NCBI RefSeq assembly: GCF_947259025.1
Contig: NZ_CAMYKO010000005.1
Location: forward strand, 762,050 to 826,049
Reading direction: 5' to 3'
Length of the DNA: 64,000 nt
Source of the DNA: an uncultured Methylophaga sp.
GTDB lineage: Bacteria > Pseudomonadota > Gammaproteobacteria > Nitrosococcales > Methylophagaceae
Shown: piece by piece, positions 9,952-19,213 of the stretch
How the letters are laid out: every line of letters starts with the position of its first letter
Position numbering within the stretch: the stretch's first letter is position 1
The notes under the pieces: model-generated
Databases searched by the model: none
What the model was told of the DNA's origin: nothing
The model's input: the letters and a program-made list of their open reading frames with translations, nothing else
Made by a program: the position numbers and the translations under genes

Positions 9952-10887
9952 TTAATCATCCGTCCTGATAAAAAAACCATAAGGCAGATACACCAGCAGA
10001 ATCAGTCCCAATGCGATACCGGCTAACCAGAGGTAAAGATCATAATCAATGGTCTGCGGCCTGGTCACAGAGACGTCGCGCACGGCATCTACCAGCTTGC
10101 CGGGACTGCGCGGTGATGACAGGAATTCAAAACCCACCCGGTCTGCCAGCGTTTTGAGATGGGCTTTTTTCTGGGATGATAAATGCTCCGTGCGTTTGGT
10201 CGGCACGTTGGTGGTGGTATCGGCGCGCAGGGAAGCATACACGTCCTGGTGCATCACATCGTTTACATCCCAGACGCCTTCAATCTCTCCCGCCTCATTG
10301 GTTTTGGGAATCGGCAATAAGTCCTCACCACCGATCCCTACCAGCACGCCCTGAATGTCGCCGGGTTTACCATCAAACCGGGGAAACAGCGACTCGTGGA
10401 TCGGCGGTGACTCATGGCCATCAGTCAAAAACACGATGGTGGGTTCCGGTTCAATCTCTTTAGCCTGACGGATAGCAGTATAGACCGCTTTTGACACCTC
10501 ACTGGAACGCGCCCAGGCCATATGTGGATCGAACTCATCCAGCATCCGCGTCAAATCATTGTAGCTGGCACAGACTTCAACCGGATTCATCAAAATCAGG
10601 CTGCGGGCCTCACTGAAAATCGCCAGACCGGCATGAGCACCGCAGGGCATGTCCAGAAAAGCACGGCGGGTAAACTCCTTGGCCCATTCAAGACGGCTAA
10701 CCTTGTCGCCATTGAGGGACACATCCTCCACGTTCATGCTGTCGGTAATATCCAGCACAAACAGGGCATCCATGATTTTGACGTCACGTTTGATGGGTGG
10801 CAGCCATAACGCCGCCATGACTAACAGCAGCGCTGTCAGCATAATGACAGCCGTGAGCAGGATGCGTTTCTGGTAGCTCAGGATCAT
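9952..10887 (-). CDS. mxaL: MxaL, methanol dehydrogenase maturation VWA protein
   Basis: Integral membrane VWA protein needed, with MxaA and MxaK, for calcium insertion into methanol dehydrogenase in studied methylotrophs. It has an N-terminal membrane helix (about 9-30), a VWA domain with DITDSM at 46-51 (a variant metal-binding motif with Thr in place of the first Ser), the PTIVFLTDGHESPP segment, and a C-terminal helix (about 284-304). The length of 311 residues fits MxaL. Its start overlaps the mxaK stop by 4 bases. The gene order R-S-A-C-K-L is the main support for the name. Confidence 0.85.
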   Translation of the reverse strand: MILSYQKRILLTAVIMLTALLLVMAALWLPPIKRDVKIMDALFVLDITDSMNVEDVSLNGDKVSRLEWAKEFTRRAFLDMPCGAHAGLAIFSEARSLILMNPVEVCASYNDLTRMLDEFDPHMAWARSSEVSKAVYTAIRQAKEIEPEPTIVFLTDGHESPPIHESLFPRFDGKPGDIQGVLVGIGGEDLLPIPKTNEAGEIEGVWDVNDVMHQDVYASLRADTTTNVPTKRTEHLSSQKKAHLKTLADRVGFEFLSSPRSPGKLVDAVRDVSVTRPQTIDYDLYLWLAGIALGLILLVYLPYGFFIRTDD

Positions 10888-11423
10888 GGCAGGTCGACCT
10901 TGAAGGCCTTACTCTCGATGGAACGCTGACTGCTGATCACATTTTTTTCAAAATCCTCATCATTTTCCGGGTCTTCAGGGACCACCCGCAAAGCCACCTC
11001 CAGATTGTAACGTGCGTTCCACATATCGGGCTTCAAAGCCAGTGCGCTGCGATAATCCTGCTTGGCCAGTTCCACCAGCGGGATCTGGCGGCCGTCGGAG
11101 CTGGTCAGGCTGAGCGCCTCCCGCAGATTGATATTGGCACGGTTAAAATACGCCAGTGGCAGTAGCGCCTCATCAGCCTGCCCCAGCACCTCGGTCAGCT
11201 GACCCAGTGCGGCATCGGTTTTTTCCTGGCGCTGCAGCATGCCGGCATAAGCGAACTTGGCACGCGGATCATCGGGCACTGTATCAAAGGCTTCAGGCTC
11301 AGCAATGTAAGCATTGATTTGTTTTTGCTGCCATAAATTGAACGCGGTCCATAGGGCGACGGCAGCACTGGCAACAATCAAAAATGTTAACGCCCATCGG
11401 GCTGCAATCAATGTTTTATTCAT
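10884..11423 (-). CDS. mxaK: MxaK, methanol dehydrogenase maturation protein
   Basis: Small membrane-anchored protein (179 residues) of the calcium-insertion group MxaACKL. It has one N-terminal membrane helix (WALTFLIVASAAVALWTAF, about 10-28) followed by a periplasmic domain with TPR-like helices (a tetratricopeptide-like unit around AYFNRANINLREAL and YRSALALKPDMWNARYNLE). No catalytic motif is visible. Sequence recognition alone is weak; the name rests on size, topology and the position between mxaC and mxaL. It overlaps mxaC by 8 bases and mxaL by 4. Confidence 0.8.
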   Translation of the reverse strand: MNKTLIAARWALTFLIVASAAVALWTAFNLWQQKQINAYIAEPEAFDTVPDDPRAKFAYAGMLQRQEKTDAALGQLTEVLGQADEALLPLAYFNRANINLREALSLTSSDGRQIPLVELAKQDYRSALALKPDMWNARYNLEVALRVVPEDPENDEDFEKNVISSQRSIESKAFKVDLP

Positions 11424-12432
11424 GGGCTTTCTTCACTCCCCAGAAGGTATACAGATGCGAGGCTGCCAGCAGCAGCATGGCCAACAGGGTCAACCACAAC
11501 AAAACGTCGGTCTTGGGCTCGTGCGGCAGCGTTTCTTCGACAATCAGCGTCTGGTAATGCTGACGGTCGATTTCTGCCAGCGCCTCGGCAAAGGCTTCCA
11601 GCGAGCCCGCTTCAAAAGCCCGGTACGGCACCCCGATGGATTTAAAAAAGTTATGCAGTTTGCGCTCGGGAATATCGACCCAGAGCATGCTGTCTTCATC
11701 CGACTCTTCCAGCGTCATGGCCTGATTGGATTTAAGATAAATCCAGTAGATGCCCAGATTCATCTCCTTATAGAGCCGGGTAATCTCTTCCTTAGCCTCA
11801 TCAGACAGCAACTGGCCGCCATCAGAGACCAGCAGGACGATGCGTGACCCTCGGTAAGCCTGACCCTCAAACATTTGTGCACTGCTCAGCAAGGCATCTG
11901 CCATATTGGTATCGGACAGGCCTTTGCCCAGGGCGTTGGCGTTGATGGTCGCTAAAATCGCTTCTTTGTCATACGTCAGTGGTAGCAGGTTGACTGATTT
12001 GGTACTGAAAAAAACAAAACCAAAACGGTCATCAGGCCGGTTTTTAATAAATTCGGTCAGGTAATCCCGTGCTACCCGGCGTTTGGAATTATCACCGCCA
12101 ACACTGACCGCTGCTGCCTGATGTTTGACCGCAAACGGGTCATCCATACTGCGGCTGCGATCCAATAGCAGCACGATTTCAGCGCCCTCACCGACACGTT
12201 CAATGGTCTGCTCCGGCACGCTGGGCCCTGCCAGCGCCAGGATTAAAGTAGCAATCGCCAGGCTGGACAACAGTTTGAGACCAATGCTGATAAACCGGGA
12301 CCAGGGATCGACCGGCACCAGTTCCACCCAGGCCACAGTTTTATCGAGGTTGTGGTTCAGCCAGGGCAGCACTGCCACTGGTAATAAAAACAAAAACAGT
12401 GGATGAAACCACTCCAGCCCCAGAAAGTTCAT
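11416..12432 (-). CDS. mxaC: MxaC, VWA protein for methanol dehydrogenase maturation
   Basis: BatA-like membrane protein of 338 residues: N-terminal hydrophobic segment (PLFLFLLPVAVLPWL), second helix at about 52-68, VWA domain with DRSRSMDD (metal site Asp91, Ser93, Ser95), C-terminal helix (VLLWLTLLAMLLLAASHLYTF). In Methylobacterium, mxaC is required for active methanol dehydrogenase. It overlaps mxaA by 4 bases and mxaK by 8, consistent with one operon. A near paralogue lies at 8866-9885. Confidence 0.87.
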   Translation of the reverse strand: MNFLGLEWFHPLFLFLLPVAVLPWLNHNLDKTVAWVELVPVDPWSRFISIGLKLLSSLAIATLILALAGPSVPEQTIERVGEGAEIVLLLDRSRSMDDPFAVKHQAAAVSVGGDNSKRRVARDYLTEFIKNRPDDRFGFVFFSTKSVNLLPLTYDKEAILATINANALGKGLSDTNMADALLSSAQMFEGQAYRGSRIVLLVSDGGQLLSDEAKEEITRLYKEMNLGIYWIYLKSNQAMTLEESDEDSMLWVDIPERKLHNFFKSIGVPYRAFEAGSLEAFAEALAEIDRQHYQTLIVEETLPHEPKTDVLLWLTLLAMLLLAASHLYTFWGVKKAHE

Positions 12433-13274
12433 GCCAGCCGCTCCCGCTGACGGCAGGCGCGCGCCAGTTTCAGCATTTGCTCAAATCCCAGCTGTTCACT
12501 GGCGGCCGGGCTGAAGTAATGCGCTGTCGAGTTCTGGTAGAACTTTTCGATATCCGGTTGCAAAGGTGCCAGCCAGGGGCATTGCTGCCAAAGCTTGTCT
12601 ATTTCACTGAGCACCACCACACCGCCGGCACTGCGGTTAAAAGCATGATGCAGGCTGCGGCTGGCTGCATCTGTGTTTTTGGCACGAAGCAGGCGCATCT
12701 TATTGAGCTCAAACACGGCAGTGGCAAACGGCAGTCTTTGGCGCGGGCGCAGGCCGAAGTGCCAAACCAGCCAGATCAGGCCACTGACAATCAATACCGC
12801 CAGTGCCAGCCACAATTGCCATAACAGCTCGGTCTGCGCTTGTGGCAGCAGCCGCATATCACCGCGGGCAATCAAAGTCGGTGCCCCTTCGTCCTCACTG
12901 GCCGTGGCGATAAATGATCCAATCTGCATCGGCACCGAGGGCACGGTAATAAACGCTCCCTCCTGTGTACGAAGCTGCAGTTCGGGCGTGGCGACTTCAC
13001 GGTTTTCGGCAGGTACATTGATGACCTGAAACTCGAGTATCATCGTCTGGCCGCTCAGACTACGGCTGTGCAGGAACAGCCAGGGGCCGTAACGTTTTTC
13101 CAGCTGCGGCAGCGCGTGGGAATCAAGCTCGGTCACCGGCACCGGTAACTCTACCGTGGCCGTGATCTTGTCACCCACCAACAGGCCCCAGCTTCTGTCC
13201 AGGGTAATACTGGTATCAATCGCGCGCGCCTGCAGGGAAAACACGAATAGAGCAATTACAAACAAATAACGCAT
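12429..13274 (-). CDS. mxaA: MxaA, methanol dehydrogenase calcium-insertion protein
   Basis: Protein of 281 residues with a signal peptide (MRYLFVIALFVFSLQARA), a periplasmic beta-rich domain to about residue 145, one membrane helix (LWQLWLALAVLIVSGLIWLVW, about 150-170) and a cytoplasmic helical tail. This is the layout of MxaA, which acts with MxaK and MxaL to load Ca2+ into methanol dehydrogenase. It follows mxaS by 8 bases and overlaps mxaC by 4. MxaA proteins diverge strongly, so the call leans on topology and gene order. Confidence 0.83.
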   Translation of the reverse strand: MRYLFVIALFVFSLQARAIDTSITLDRSWGLLVGDKITATVELPVPVTELDSHALPQLEKRYGPWLFLHSRSLSGQTMILEFQVINVPAENREVATPELQLRTQEGAFITVPSVPMQIGSFIATASEDEGAPTLIARGDMRLLPQAQTELLWQLWLALAVLIVSGLIWLVWHFGLRPRQRLPFATAVFELNKMRLLRAKNTDAASRSLHHAFNRSAGGVVVLSEIDKLWQQCPWLAPLQPDIEKFYQNSTAHYFSPAASEQLGFEQMLKLARACRQRERLA

Positions 13275-13282
13275 GGCTTTTC

Positions 13283-14176
13283 CTATGCTTTTTTCATGCC
13301 GTGGAAATATTCGGTCAACTGCTGAGGCGTAATATCACCATCAACAAATAAAGGTCTGATGCGATAGCGCATAAAACATTCCGTCAATTGTGAGAAGTGA
13401 TCATCCATCTGCTGCTGCCAACGCTTTTTCATCCCCGGCCGCATCCACACGCTGTGGCGTTGCCCGGTCTCGGCATCGCGGGTTTCAGCCCAACCGGCAT
13501 GGGACGGAAAATGATCGACATCGTCATGGCGCCAGACAATCGGGATCACGGTGTAATGCGACAACTTACGCAGGCTTTGTTCTACCAGCTCCAGATCAAA
13601 GCAAAAATCCGAGGCCAGAAACACCATTGCCCGTTTGTTATTCACCAGATCGGAGGCATGATACAAACCTGCCGAGCCTGCTGAGGCGGGATCGGCCGCA
13701 TTCAACATTTTCTCCGCCGCCAGCGCCGGCATACTGCGCTGGGTGGTCGGCATAATGGTCAAATCCTGGCGCCATTGTGAATCAAAGGCTGCCATGGCGA
13801 AGCGGTCACCCAGGCCAATCGCGCTGTGGGCGATCATATGGGCCAGCCGCGCCAGCCTTTCATGATTCACACTGGCGACCGACATGGATTTACTGACATC
13901 GGCCAGCAACCACAAGGTGATAGATGCCCGTTGCTGATAGCGTTTGACCAGCCAGCGCTGGCGTTGCTGGGTCACATCAGCAGCCTGGTTGCGAATGCTG
14001 GCACGGATATCCAGCCGCCGCGGATCAGGGTAATCAAACAAATCGGCAAAGCCGGCAAAGCGATCGCCACTGCCCAGCGCCGTACCACTGTGGGCACCGG
14101 GTACATGACCGAAGACCTTATCCGGAAAACGATAAGTAAATTCCTGCGGTTGCAGGTCTTTCAAACGCTTAGCCAT
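13283..14176 (-). CDS. mxaS: MxaS, DUF58 protein
   Basis: DUF58 protein of 297 residues with a VWA-like fold; LWLLADVSKSMSV (near residue 90) is the degenerate metal-ion motif seen in this family. It is partnered with the MoxR ATPase encoded just upstream, an association found in most MoxR systems. In methylotrophs mxaR-mxaS sit in the mxa operon and are thought to act as chaperones in methanol dehydrogenase assembly. Its ATG overlaps the mxaR stop by one base (TGATG). The protein is soluble, with no signal peptide visible. Confidence 0.87.
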   Translation of the reverse strand: MAKRLKDLQPQEFTYRFPDKVFGHVPGAHSGTALGSGDRFAGFADLFDYPDPRRLDIRASIRNQAADVTQQRQRWLVKRYQQRASITLWLLADVSKSMSVASVNHERLARLAHMIAHSAIGLGDRFAMAAFDSQWRQDLTIMPTTQRSMPALAAEKMLNAADPASAGSAGLYHASDLVNNKRAMVFLASDFCFDLELVEQSLRKLSHYTVIPIVWRHDDVDHFPSHAGWAETRDAETGQRHSVWMRPGMKKRWQQQMDDHFSQLTECFMRYRIRPLFVDGDITPQQLTEYFHGMKKA

Positions 14177-15195
14177 CAGGGTGTGGCGATGTTGTCACGC
14201 AGCGCACGCACAAATTGCGGCATGATCTGTTCGCGGCGGCCTTCATAGACCGGCGACAGGAAGACCCGGTGGGTCATTGAGGGCAACAGTACTGTATGAA
14301 TATCATCCGGCAAGACATGATCGCGGCCGTCCAGCCAGGCACAGACCTTGGCTGCTCTGACCATGGCCGACATACCCCGGACACTGGCGCCGGCAATGAC
14401 CAGGTCTTCGACGTAGATATCTTCCAGTTCAATGCCCATCTCGGCGGGTTGCCAACTGGCATCCCACAGTCTGACAACGTAATTCTCGATTTCCGGTGAC
14501 ACATAAATGTTTTGCTGTATCTCGCGATCCAGTTCATTCAACTGACGGTAATCCAGCAGCGGTTTGCCGATACTGGACAATAACTGGTCGACATCATGAA
14601 ATGCCGGATCAAAAATCAGCTTGCGGCGGATTTCATCGGCCACCGGGCGGCTGATATTGATTTCAAACAGGAAGCGGTCACGCGCCGCGGCGCTGAGTTC
14701 GAAGGTTTCTTCTTTTTCCACCGCGTTGCGATCAGCAAACACGATCATGTGCGGGAAGCGATATTCCTGGCCGAATGCCTCAACACTGCGCTCGGCCATA
14801 GCCCGTAACAGCAGCGACTGTACCTGGGGCCGGGCACGGTTGATTTCATTAAAGAAAAAGACAGCGGTATCTTCACCATGGGCTATCAGCGGGCCGGGAT
14901 CAATCACCGGCTTGCCGTCAGCATTGACCCAGGCACTGTACAGCAGGTCATTGGGCATTAAATCAACACTACCCTCGATACGACCGAAGGCGCCCCCCAA
15001 AGCTTTGGAAAAAGCCCGCAGCAAGGTAGTTTTACCGACACCAACACCGCCTTCCAGCAGCACGTGGCCCCTCGCATGCAAAGCAATCAGAATCAGCCTG
15101 ACCGCCTGCTCCTGACCAACCACGACCTGGTTGACACCCTGTTCCAGTTCCAGCGCGTGTTCACGTGCCGTCTTTAACAGCTGAGACTCAGCCAT
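14176..15195 (-). CDS. mxaR: MxaR, MoxR-type AAA+ ATPase
   Basis: MoxR AAA+ ATPase of about 339 residues, first gene of the leftward mxa operon. Walker A GGVGVGKTT is at 49-57, Walker B AVFFFNEINR at about 111-120, and sensor/arginine-finger features include SAAARDRFLFEI. The open frame extends upstream to 15387, but ATG 15195 (MAESQLLKTAREH) has GGGGAG upstream and gives the normal MoxR length. MoxR ATPases work as chaperones with VWA proteins, here probably MxaS, MxaC, MxaL and the MxaC paralogue. The 244-base gap to mxaY is the likely divergent promoter region. Confidence 0.88.
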   Translation of the reverse strand: MAESQLLKTAREHALELEQGVNQVVVGQEQAVRLILIALHARGHVLLEGGVGVGKTTLLRAFSKALGGAFGRIEGSVDLMPNDLLYSAWVNADGKPVIDPGPLIAHGEDTAVFFFNEINRARPQVQSLLLRAMAERSVEAFGQEYRFPHMIVFADRNAVEKEETFELSAAARDRFLFEINISRPVADEIRRKLIFDPAFHDVDQLLSSIGKPLLDYRQLNELDREIQQNIYVSPEIENYVVRLWDASWQPAEMGIELEDIYVEDLVIAGASVRGMSAMVRAAKVCAWLDGRDHVLPDDIHTVLLPSMTHRVFLSPVYEGRREQIMPQFVRALRDNIATP

Positions 15196-15439
15196 GTTCT
15201 CTCCCCTCGTTATTGTTATCTGCGATATCGCCCGATTAATGTCGTGCCCTGAGAGCCTGCGCTCAAGCAGCCCTGCCAGCGATGAATCGACCACTGCTTT
15301 TTCAACTCCGCTAACAACATAACAGCTATCGCTGGCTGCGTGCCGATAACGGGCAAATTTCCCGAGCTGTATGATAGCGCTTTTCACTATTGCGCATAGC
15401 GCCTAGACTTTAACTTCCTTACAAGCCCGTGAAATAGGC
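15196..15439. promoter_or_regulatory. Divergent intergenic region between mxaR and mxaY
   Basis: This 244-base gap separates the leftward mxaRSACKL operon from the rightward mxaYX pair, so it must hold promoters for both. No gene is seen in it: the upstream extension of the mxaR frame has no family resemblance. I could not assign a confident operator or sigma-70 promoter by eye. Control by the adjacent regulator MxaX is inferred from position only. Confidence 0.45.
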
Positions 15440-16807
15440 ATGAATTTAAAAGCCCAGTTGCTGGCCCGCATCCTGCTCGTTGCCTTTGTCTGCCTGTGTG
15501 CCAGTGCGTGGTATGTACTTCATCAGACCGACAAGCAGGCCATTTTTGAAGCCCGCCAGACCGCCAAGCGCATAGAAAAACAGACCCTGCAGCAGTTACT
15601 GGAAATGTTCCAGCGCTATGATTTCAACCGGCCATTCCCCGATGTCAATCAATGGCGCGGCATCAGCGGCGTGCCCGGCTCCTGTACCCAGTTTCTGTCA
15701 CGGACACAAAGCCGTCAGCGCAGTCTGTGTAATGACCTGACCGGCTTCGAAAAAAATTACCCCGAATGGTTTGGCCGTGTCTACAGCCAGCTTTTCAGTC
15801 CCGATTATGAAGTGCGCCGATCGGTGAATTTCAATGCCCTCAAATATGGCACCGTGCTGGTGACCTTGAATGTGGAAATGGAAACCGCCCGTGCCTGGAG
15901 TAATCTGCGCGCTGTGATTGGCGTGCTGACCGTCACTATTCTGGCCATTTGCGTGTTGATGTTTGTCACCATCAATCGCATGCTGCGACCGGCACAACGC
16001 ATTGTCAGTGGACTGGAAACCATGCGCGAAGGCCAGCTGGATTACCGCATTCCCTCGTTTGAAATTGCCGAATGGCGCCGCACCAGCGAAGCCATTAATG
16101 CCCTGGCTGCCAGCCAGCAGTCCACGCTGGCAGAAAATAAAAGACTGGCTTTGAAATTAATGAACGCCCAGGAAGAAGAACACCGCTACATCGCCCGCGA
16201 ACTGCATGATGAATTCGGACAGTGCCTGGCCGGCATTAATGCGGTGACCACCTCGATCACCCAAACAGCCCGTCAAGATTGCCCGCAGCTGGTCGATGAA
16301 GCCACCTCAATTACCCGCATTACCGCGCATATGATGCAGGCACTGCGCAACCTGCTGACCCGGTTGAGGCCCGCTGAAGTCGATGATTTGGGCCTGCAGG
16401 CCAGTCTGAAGCAGTTAATCAAGAGCTGGAATCAGCGCAGTGGCAATCAAACCCGTTACACACTGACGCTTGACGACAAGCTGGACAACCTGCCGGAACC
16501 CTTACCGGTCAACCTCTACCGCATCGTGCAGGAATGCCTGACCAATATTGCCAAGCATGCCCGGGCCAGCGAAGCTGAAATTAAACTGCAGCGTGAGGGT
16601 GACCATCAGATACAACTGCTGGTCAAAGATAATGGCGTGGCGGAAACCAGCTCTTTTGATGCCTCGCAGGGTATGGGCCTGATTGGCATTCATGAACGCG
16701 TGACAGCCCTCGGTGGCGCGCTGGAACTGACTACTCAAACTGAGGGCGGTCTGCTGATTGCTATCCGCCTGCCGGTATCCGAAACCCCGCGACAAGAGTC
16801 TATGTGA
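15440..16807 (+). CDS. mxaY: MxaY-like sensor histidine kinase (NarX/HisKA_3 type)
   Basis: Membrane sensor kinase of 455 residues. TM1 is at about 7-27, a periplasmic domain of about 130 residues follows (with two cysteines, in GSCTQF and RSLCND), TM2 is at about 158-177, then HAMP, the HisKA_3 box ARELHDEFGQCLAGI with His256, and an ATPase domain (DNGVAETSSFDASQGMGLIGIHERV). The pair with a LuxR-type regulator beside mxa genes matches MxaY/MxaX of Paracoccus denitrificans, which control methanol dehydrogenase expression. The stimulus is unknown. The name is inferred from architecture and neighbours rather than alignment. Confidence 0.75.
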   Translation: MNLKAQLLARILLVAFVCLCASAWYVLHQTDKQAIFEARQTAKRIEKQTLQQLLEMFQRYDFNRPFPDVNQWRGISGVPGSCTQFLSRTQSRQRSLCNDLTGFEKNYPEWFGRVYSQLFSPDYEVRRSVNFNALKYGTVLVTLNVEMETARAWSNLRAVIGVLTVTILAICVLMFVTINRMLRPAQRIVSGLETMREGQLDYRIPSFEIAEWRRTSEAINALAASQQSTLAENKRLALKLMNAQEEEHRYIARELHDEFGQCLAGINAVTTSITQTARQDCPQLVDEATSITRITAHMMQALRNLLTRLRPAEVDDLGLQASLKQLIKSWNQRSGNQTRYTLTLDDKLDNLPEPLPVNLYRIVQECLTNIAKHARASEAEIKLQREGDHQIQLLVKDNGVAETSSFDASQGMGLIGIHERVTALGGALELTTQTEGGLLIAIRLPVSETPRQESM

Positions 16808-16808
16808 T

Positions 16809-17483
16809 ATGGGTAACAAAGTGACTATTATGCTGGTTGATGACCACGCCATCGTGCGTGAGGGCTACCGTTCCCTGCTGCAGAAGCAGGCGGACTTTGA
16901 AGTGGTGTGTGAAGCCGGAGACGGTAATGAAGCCTATCTGAATTACCAGCAACACCAGCCGGATGTCGTAGTGATGGATATTACCCTGCCCGGTCAGAGC
17001 GGCATCAAGGCAATTGAACGCATCCGCCAGTATGATCCGCAGTCCCGCATTTTGGTTTTCAGCATGCATGAAAACCCCAGCTTTGCCTTGCAGGCGACCC
17101 GCGCCGGTGCTTTGGGCTACATTACCAAGAGCAGTGATCCGGAGGCATTGATCCGCGCCATCAGTCAGGTCGCGGCCAACGAGCACACTTTGAGCGCCGA
17201 TATTGCCCAGGCGCTGGCAATGGAGAAACTGGGCCAGGAACAGGCCGCTTTAGATGAGCTGACTGTGAGAGAGTTTGAAATCCTGCGCTTACTGGTCGAT
17301 GCCCGATCCAATCAGGACATTGCCGATCTGCTTAATATCAGCCCCAAGACCGTGTCTAACTCACACTACATTATCAAGAAAAAACTGGGCGTCAGCAGTG
17401 ATATTGAGCTGACCCGGCTGGCGATAAAAATGAACCTCGTCAACCTGTTGGATCTGGTTGACGAGGCGCCGGGTTCAGCTTAA
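16809..17483 (+). CDS. mxaX: MxaX-like response regulator (LuxR/NarL family)
   Basis: Two-domain regulator of about 224 residues. The receiver has the acidic pair at 11-12 (LVDDHAIVREGY), phospho-acceptor Asp57 (VVVMDITLPG) and a lysine in YITKSS. The C-terminal LuxR helix-turn-helix reads LTVREFEILRLLVDARSNQDIADLLNIS. It starts one base after the mxaY stop. I chose ATG 16809 because the earlier in-frame start (16758) lies inside mxaY and lacks family similarity. It probably activates methanol oxidation genes, including the divergent mxaRSACKL operon. Confidence 0.78.
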   Translation: MGNKVTIMLVDDHAIVREGYRSLLQKQADFEVVCEAGDGNEAYLNYQQHQPDVVVMDITLPGQSGIKAIERIRQYDPQSRILVFSMHENPSFALQATRAGALGYITKSSDPEALIRAISQVAANEHTLSADIAQALAMEKLGQEQAALDELTVREFEILRLLVDARSNQDIADLLNISPKTVSNSHYIIKKKLGVSSDIELTRLAIKMNLVNLLDLVDEAPGSA

Positions 17484-17493
17484 AGATTAGCTA

Positions 17494-19074
17494 TCAGGCG
17501 GCGTTGGTTTTCTTCTCATCATCAAAGTCACTGCGGATGATGTAATCAAACGAGCCCAGTGCGGCTCTGGCACCCTCGCCCATCGCCATGATGATTTGCT
17601 TGTATGGGATGGTGGTGACGTCACCGGCAGCAAACACACCCGGCAGAGAAGTCTGACCATGATCATCAATTTTGATCTCACCATACTCGCTTAAATCAAT
17701 GGTGCCTTCCAGCCAGTCCGTGTTAGGCAACAGACCGATCTGAATAAACACAGCATTGAGGTCCAGCGTGTGCTTTTGTTCAGTGGCACGGTCGATATAA
17801 ACCAGGCCGTTTACCTTGCCACCCTCGCCGGTAATTTCAGTGGTTTGGGCACCGGTAATGACACTGACGTTGTCCAGAGAGAACAGCTTTTTCTGCAACA
17901 CCGCATCAGCACGCAGTTCGCCGTTAAACTCAATCAGGGTGACGTGGCCAACGATACCGGCCAGGTCGATAGCAGCCTCAACACCGGAGTTACCCCCACC
18001 GATAACAGCGACCGGCTTGCCTTTGAACAAGGGGCCGTCACAGTGCGGACAGTAAGCGACGCCATGACCGCGGTATTCATCTTCACCCGGCACACCCAGT
18101 TGTTTCCAGCGTGCACCGGTGGCGAGAATCACCGTTTTACTGCTCAAAGTGGCCCCGCTTTCCAGCTCGACTTCGACCATTTTGTCTTTCTTGCTCAGCG
18201 CCTTGGCACGCTGAAGGTTCATTACGTCAACTTCGTATTCTTTGACGTGCTCTTCCAGTGCCGCTACCAGTTGCGGGCCTTCGGTTTCCTTGACGGAAAT
18301 AAAGTTCTCAATCGCCATGGTGTCCATCACCTGGCCACCGAAACGCTCAGCCACAATGCCGGTACGGATGCCTTTACGTGCGGCATAGATTGATGCCGAG
18401 GCACCGGCAGGACCACCACCCACAATCAGCACATCAAAGTCATCTTTGGCACTGATTTTCTCAGCTTCGCGCTTGACCGCACCGGTATCCAGTTTACCGA
18501 TGATTTCCGGCAAGCTCATTCTGCCTGAACCGAAGTTTTCACCATTCAGGTAAACAGTCGGGACCGCCATGACCTGGCGTTCATCGACTTCTTCCTGGAA
18601 CAGCGCACCGTCTATCATGGTGTGGCTGACATTGGGATTAAGCACGGCCATCACGTTCAGTGCCTGTACCACTTCCGGGCAGTTCTGGCATGACAGCGAA
18701 ATATAAGTCTCGAAGTGGAATTCGCCTTCCAGGTTTTTGATCTGTTCGATCTTTTCCTGTTCAAGCTTGGTTGGATGTCCACCGACATGCAGCAGAGCCA
18801 GTACCAGTGAGGTGAACTCATGGCCCATCGGGATACCGGCAAAGCGAATTTTCTCTTCACCACCGGGCTGTCTGATCTGGAATGAAGGCTGGCGGCTCTG
18901 GCTGTCAGCATCCTCAGTCAGCGTGATGTGATCTGACATGCCGGCAATTTCTTCCAGTAGTTCACGCATTTCGCCGGCTTTGGCACTGTCGTCCAGCGCC
19001 GCGACCAGTTCAATCGGGCGTATGACGTTGTCCAGATAACTTTTTAATTGTGCGGCGATGTTTGCATCCAACAT
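17494..19074 (-). CDS. ahpF: Alkyl hydroperoxide reductase subunit F
   Basis: Flavoprotein that passes electrons from NAD(P)H to AhpC. The N-terminal tandem thioredoxin-like domain carries CQNC at 129-132; the FAD domain has [14 protein letters not shown] near 219; the redox-active CPHC is at 342-345; and a NAD(P)-binding motif [11 protein letters not shown] is at about 358-368. At 526 residues it is a full-length AhpF. It lies 139 bases downstream of ahpC on the same strand, separated by two hairpins that may set the AhpC:AhpF ratio. Confidence 0.96.
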   Translation of the reverse strand: MLDANIAAQLKSYLDNVIRPIELVAALDDSAKAGEMRELLEEIAGMSDHITLTEDADSQSRQPSFQIRQPGGEEKIRFAGIPMGHEFTSLVLALLHVGGHPTKLEQEKIEQIKNLEGEFHFETYISLSCQNCPEVVQALNVMAVLNPNVSHTMIDGALFQEEVDERQVMAVPTVYLNGENFGSGRMSLPEIIGKLDTGAVKREAEKISAKDDFDVLIVGGGPAGASASIYAARKGIRTGIVAERFGGQVMDTMAIENFISVKETEGPQLVAALEEHVKEYEVDVMNLQRAKALSKKDKMVEVELESGATLSSKTVILATGARWKQLGVPGEDEYRGHGVAYCPHCDGPLFKGKPVAVIGGGNSGVEAAIDLAGIVGHVTLIEFNGELRADAVLQKKLFSLDNVSVITGAQTTEITGEGGKVNGLVYIDRATEQKHTLDLNAVFIQIGLLPNTDWLEGTIDLSEYGEIKIDDHGQTSLPGVFAAGDVTTIPYKQIIMAMGEGARAALGSFDYIIRSDFDDEKKTNAA

Positions 19075-19119
19075 GATAAATACCTGTAATTAGTTAACAA
19101 AAGTTGAGCCAGGACTTGC

Positions 19120-19190
19120 TTATCTCTCGTCACTGGCATGGCTGCAGTCGATGAGAGATAAACAGGCCCCAGCCCGGGCAAAATGCCCGG
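19120..19190 (-). other. Two hairpins between ahpC and ahpF
   Basis: One inverted repeat pairs TTATCTCTCGTC (19120-19131) with GATGAGAGATAA (19150-19161), 12 pairs with a single wobble/mismatch. A second pairs CCGGGCA (19174-19180) with TGCCCGG (19184-19190) over an AAA loop. In the transcript from ahpC to ahpF they would form two successive stem-loops just after the ahpC stop. Neither is followed by a long U run, so they look more like an attenuator or 3'-end stabiliser than a full terminator. Confidence 0.5.
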
Positions 19191-19213
19191 ACTGAGCTGT
19201 AAGGAGTGTCGGT

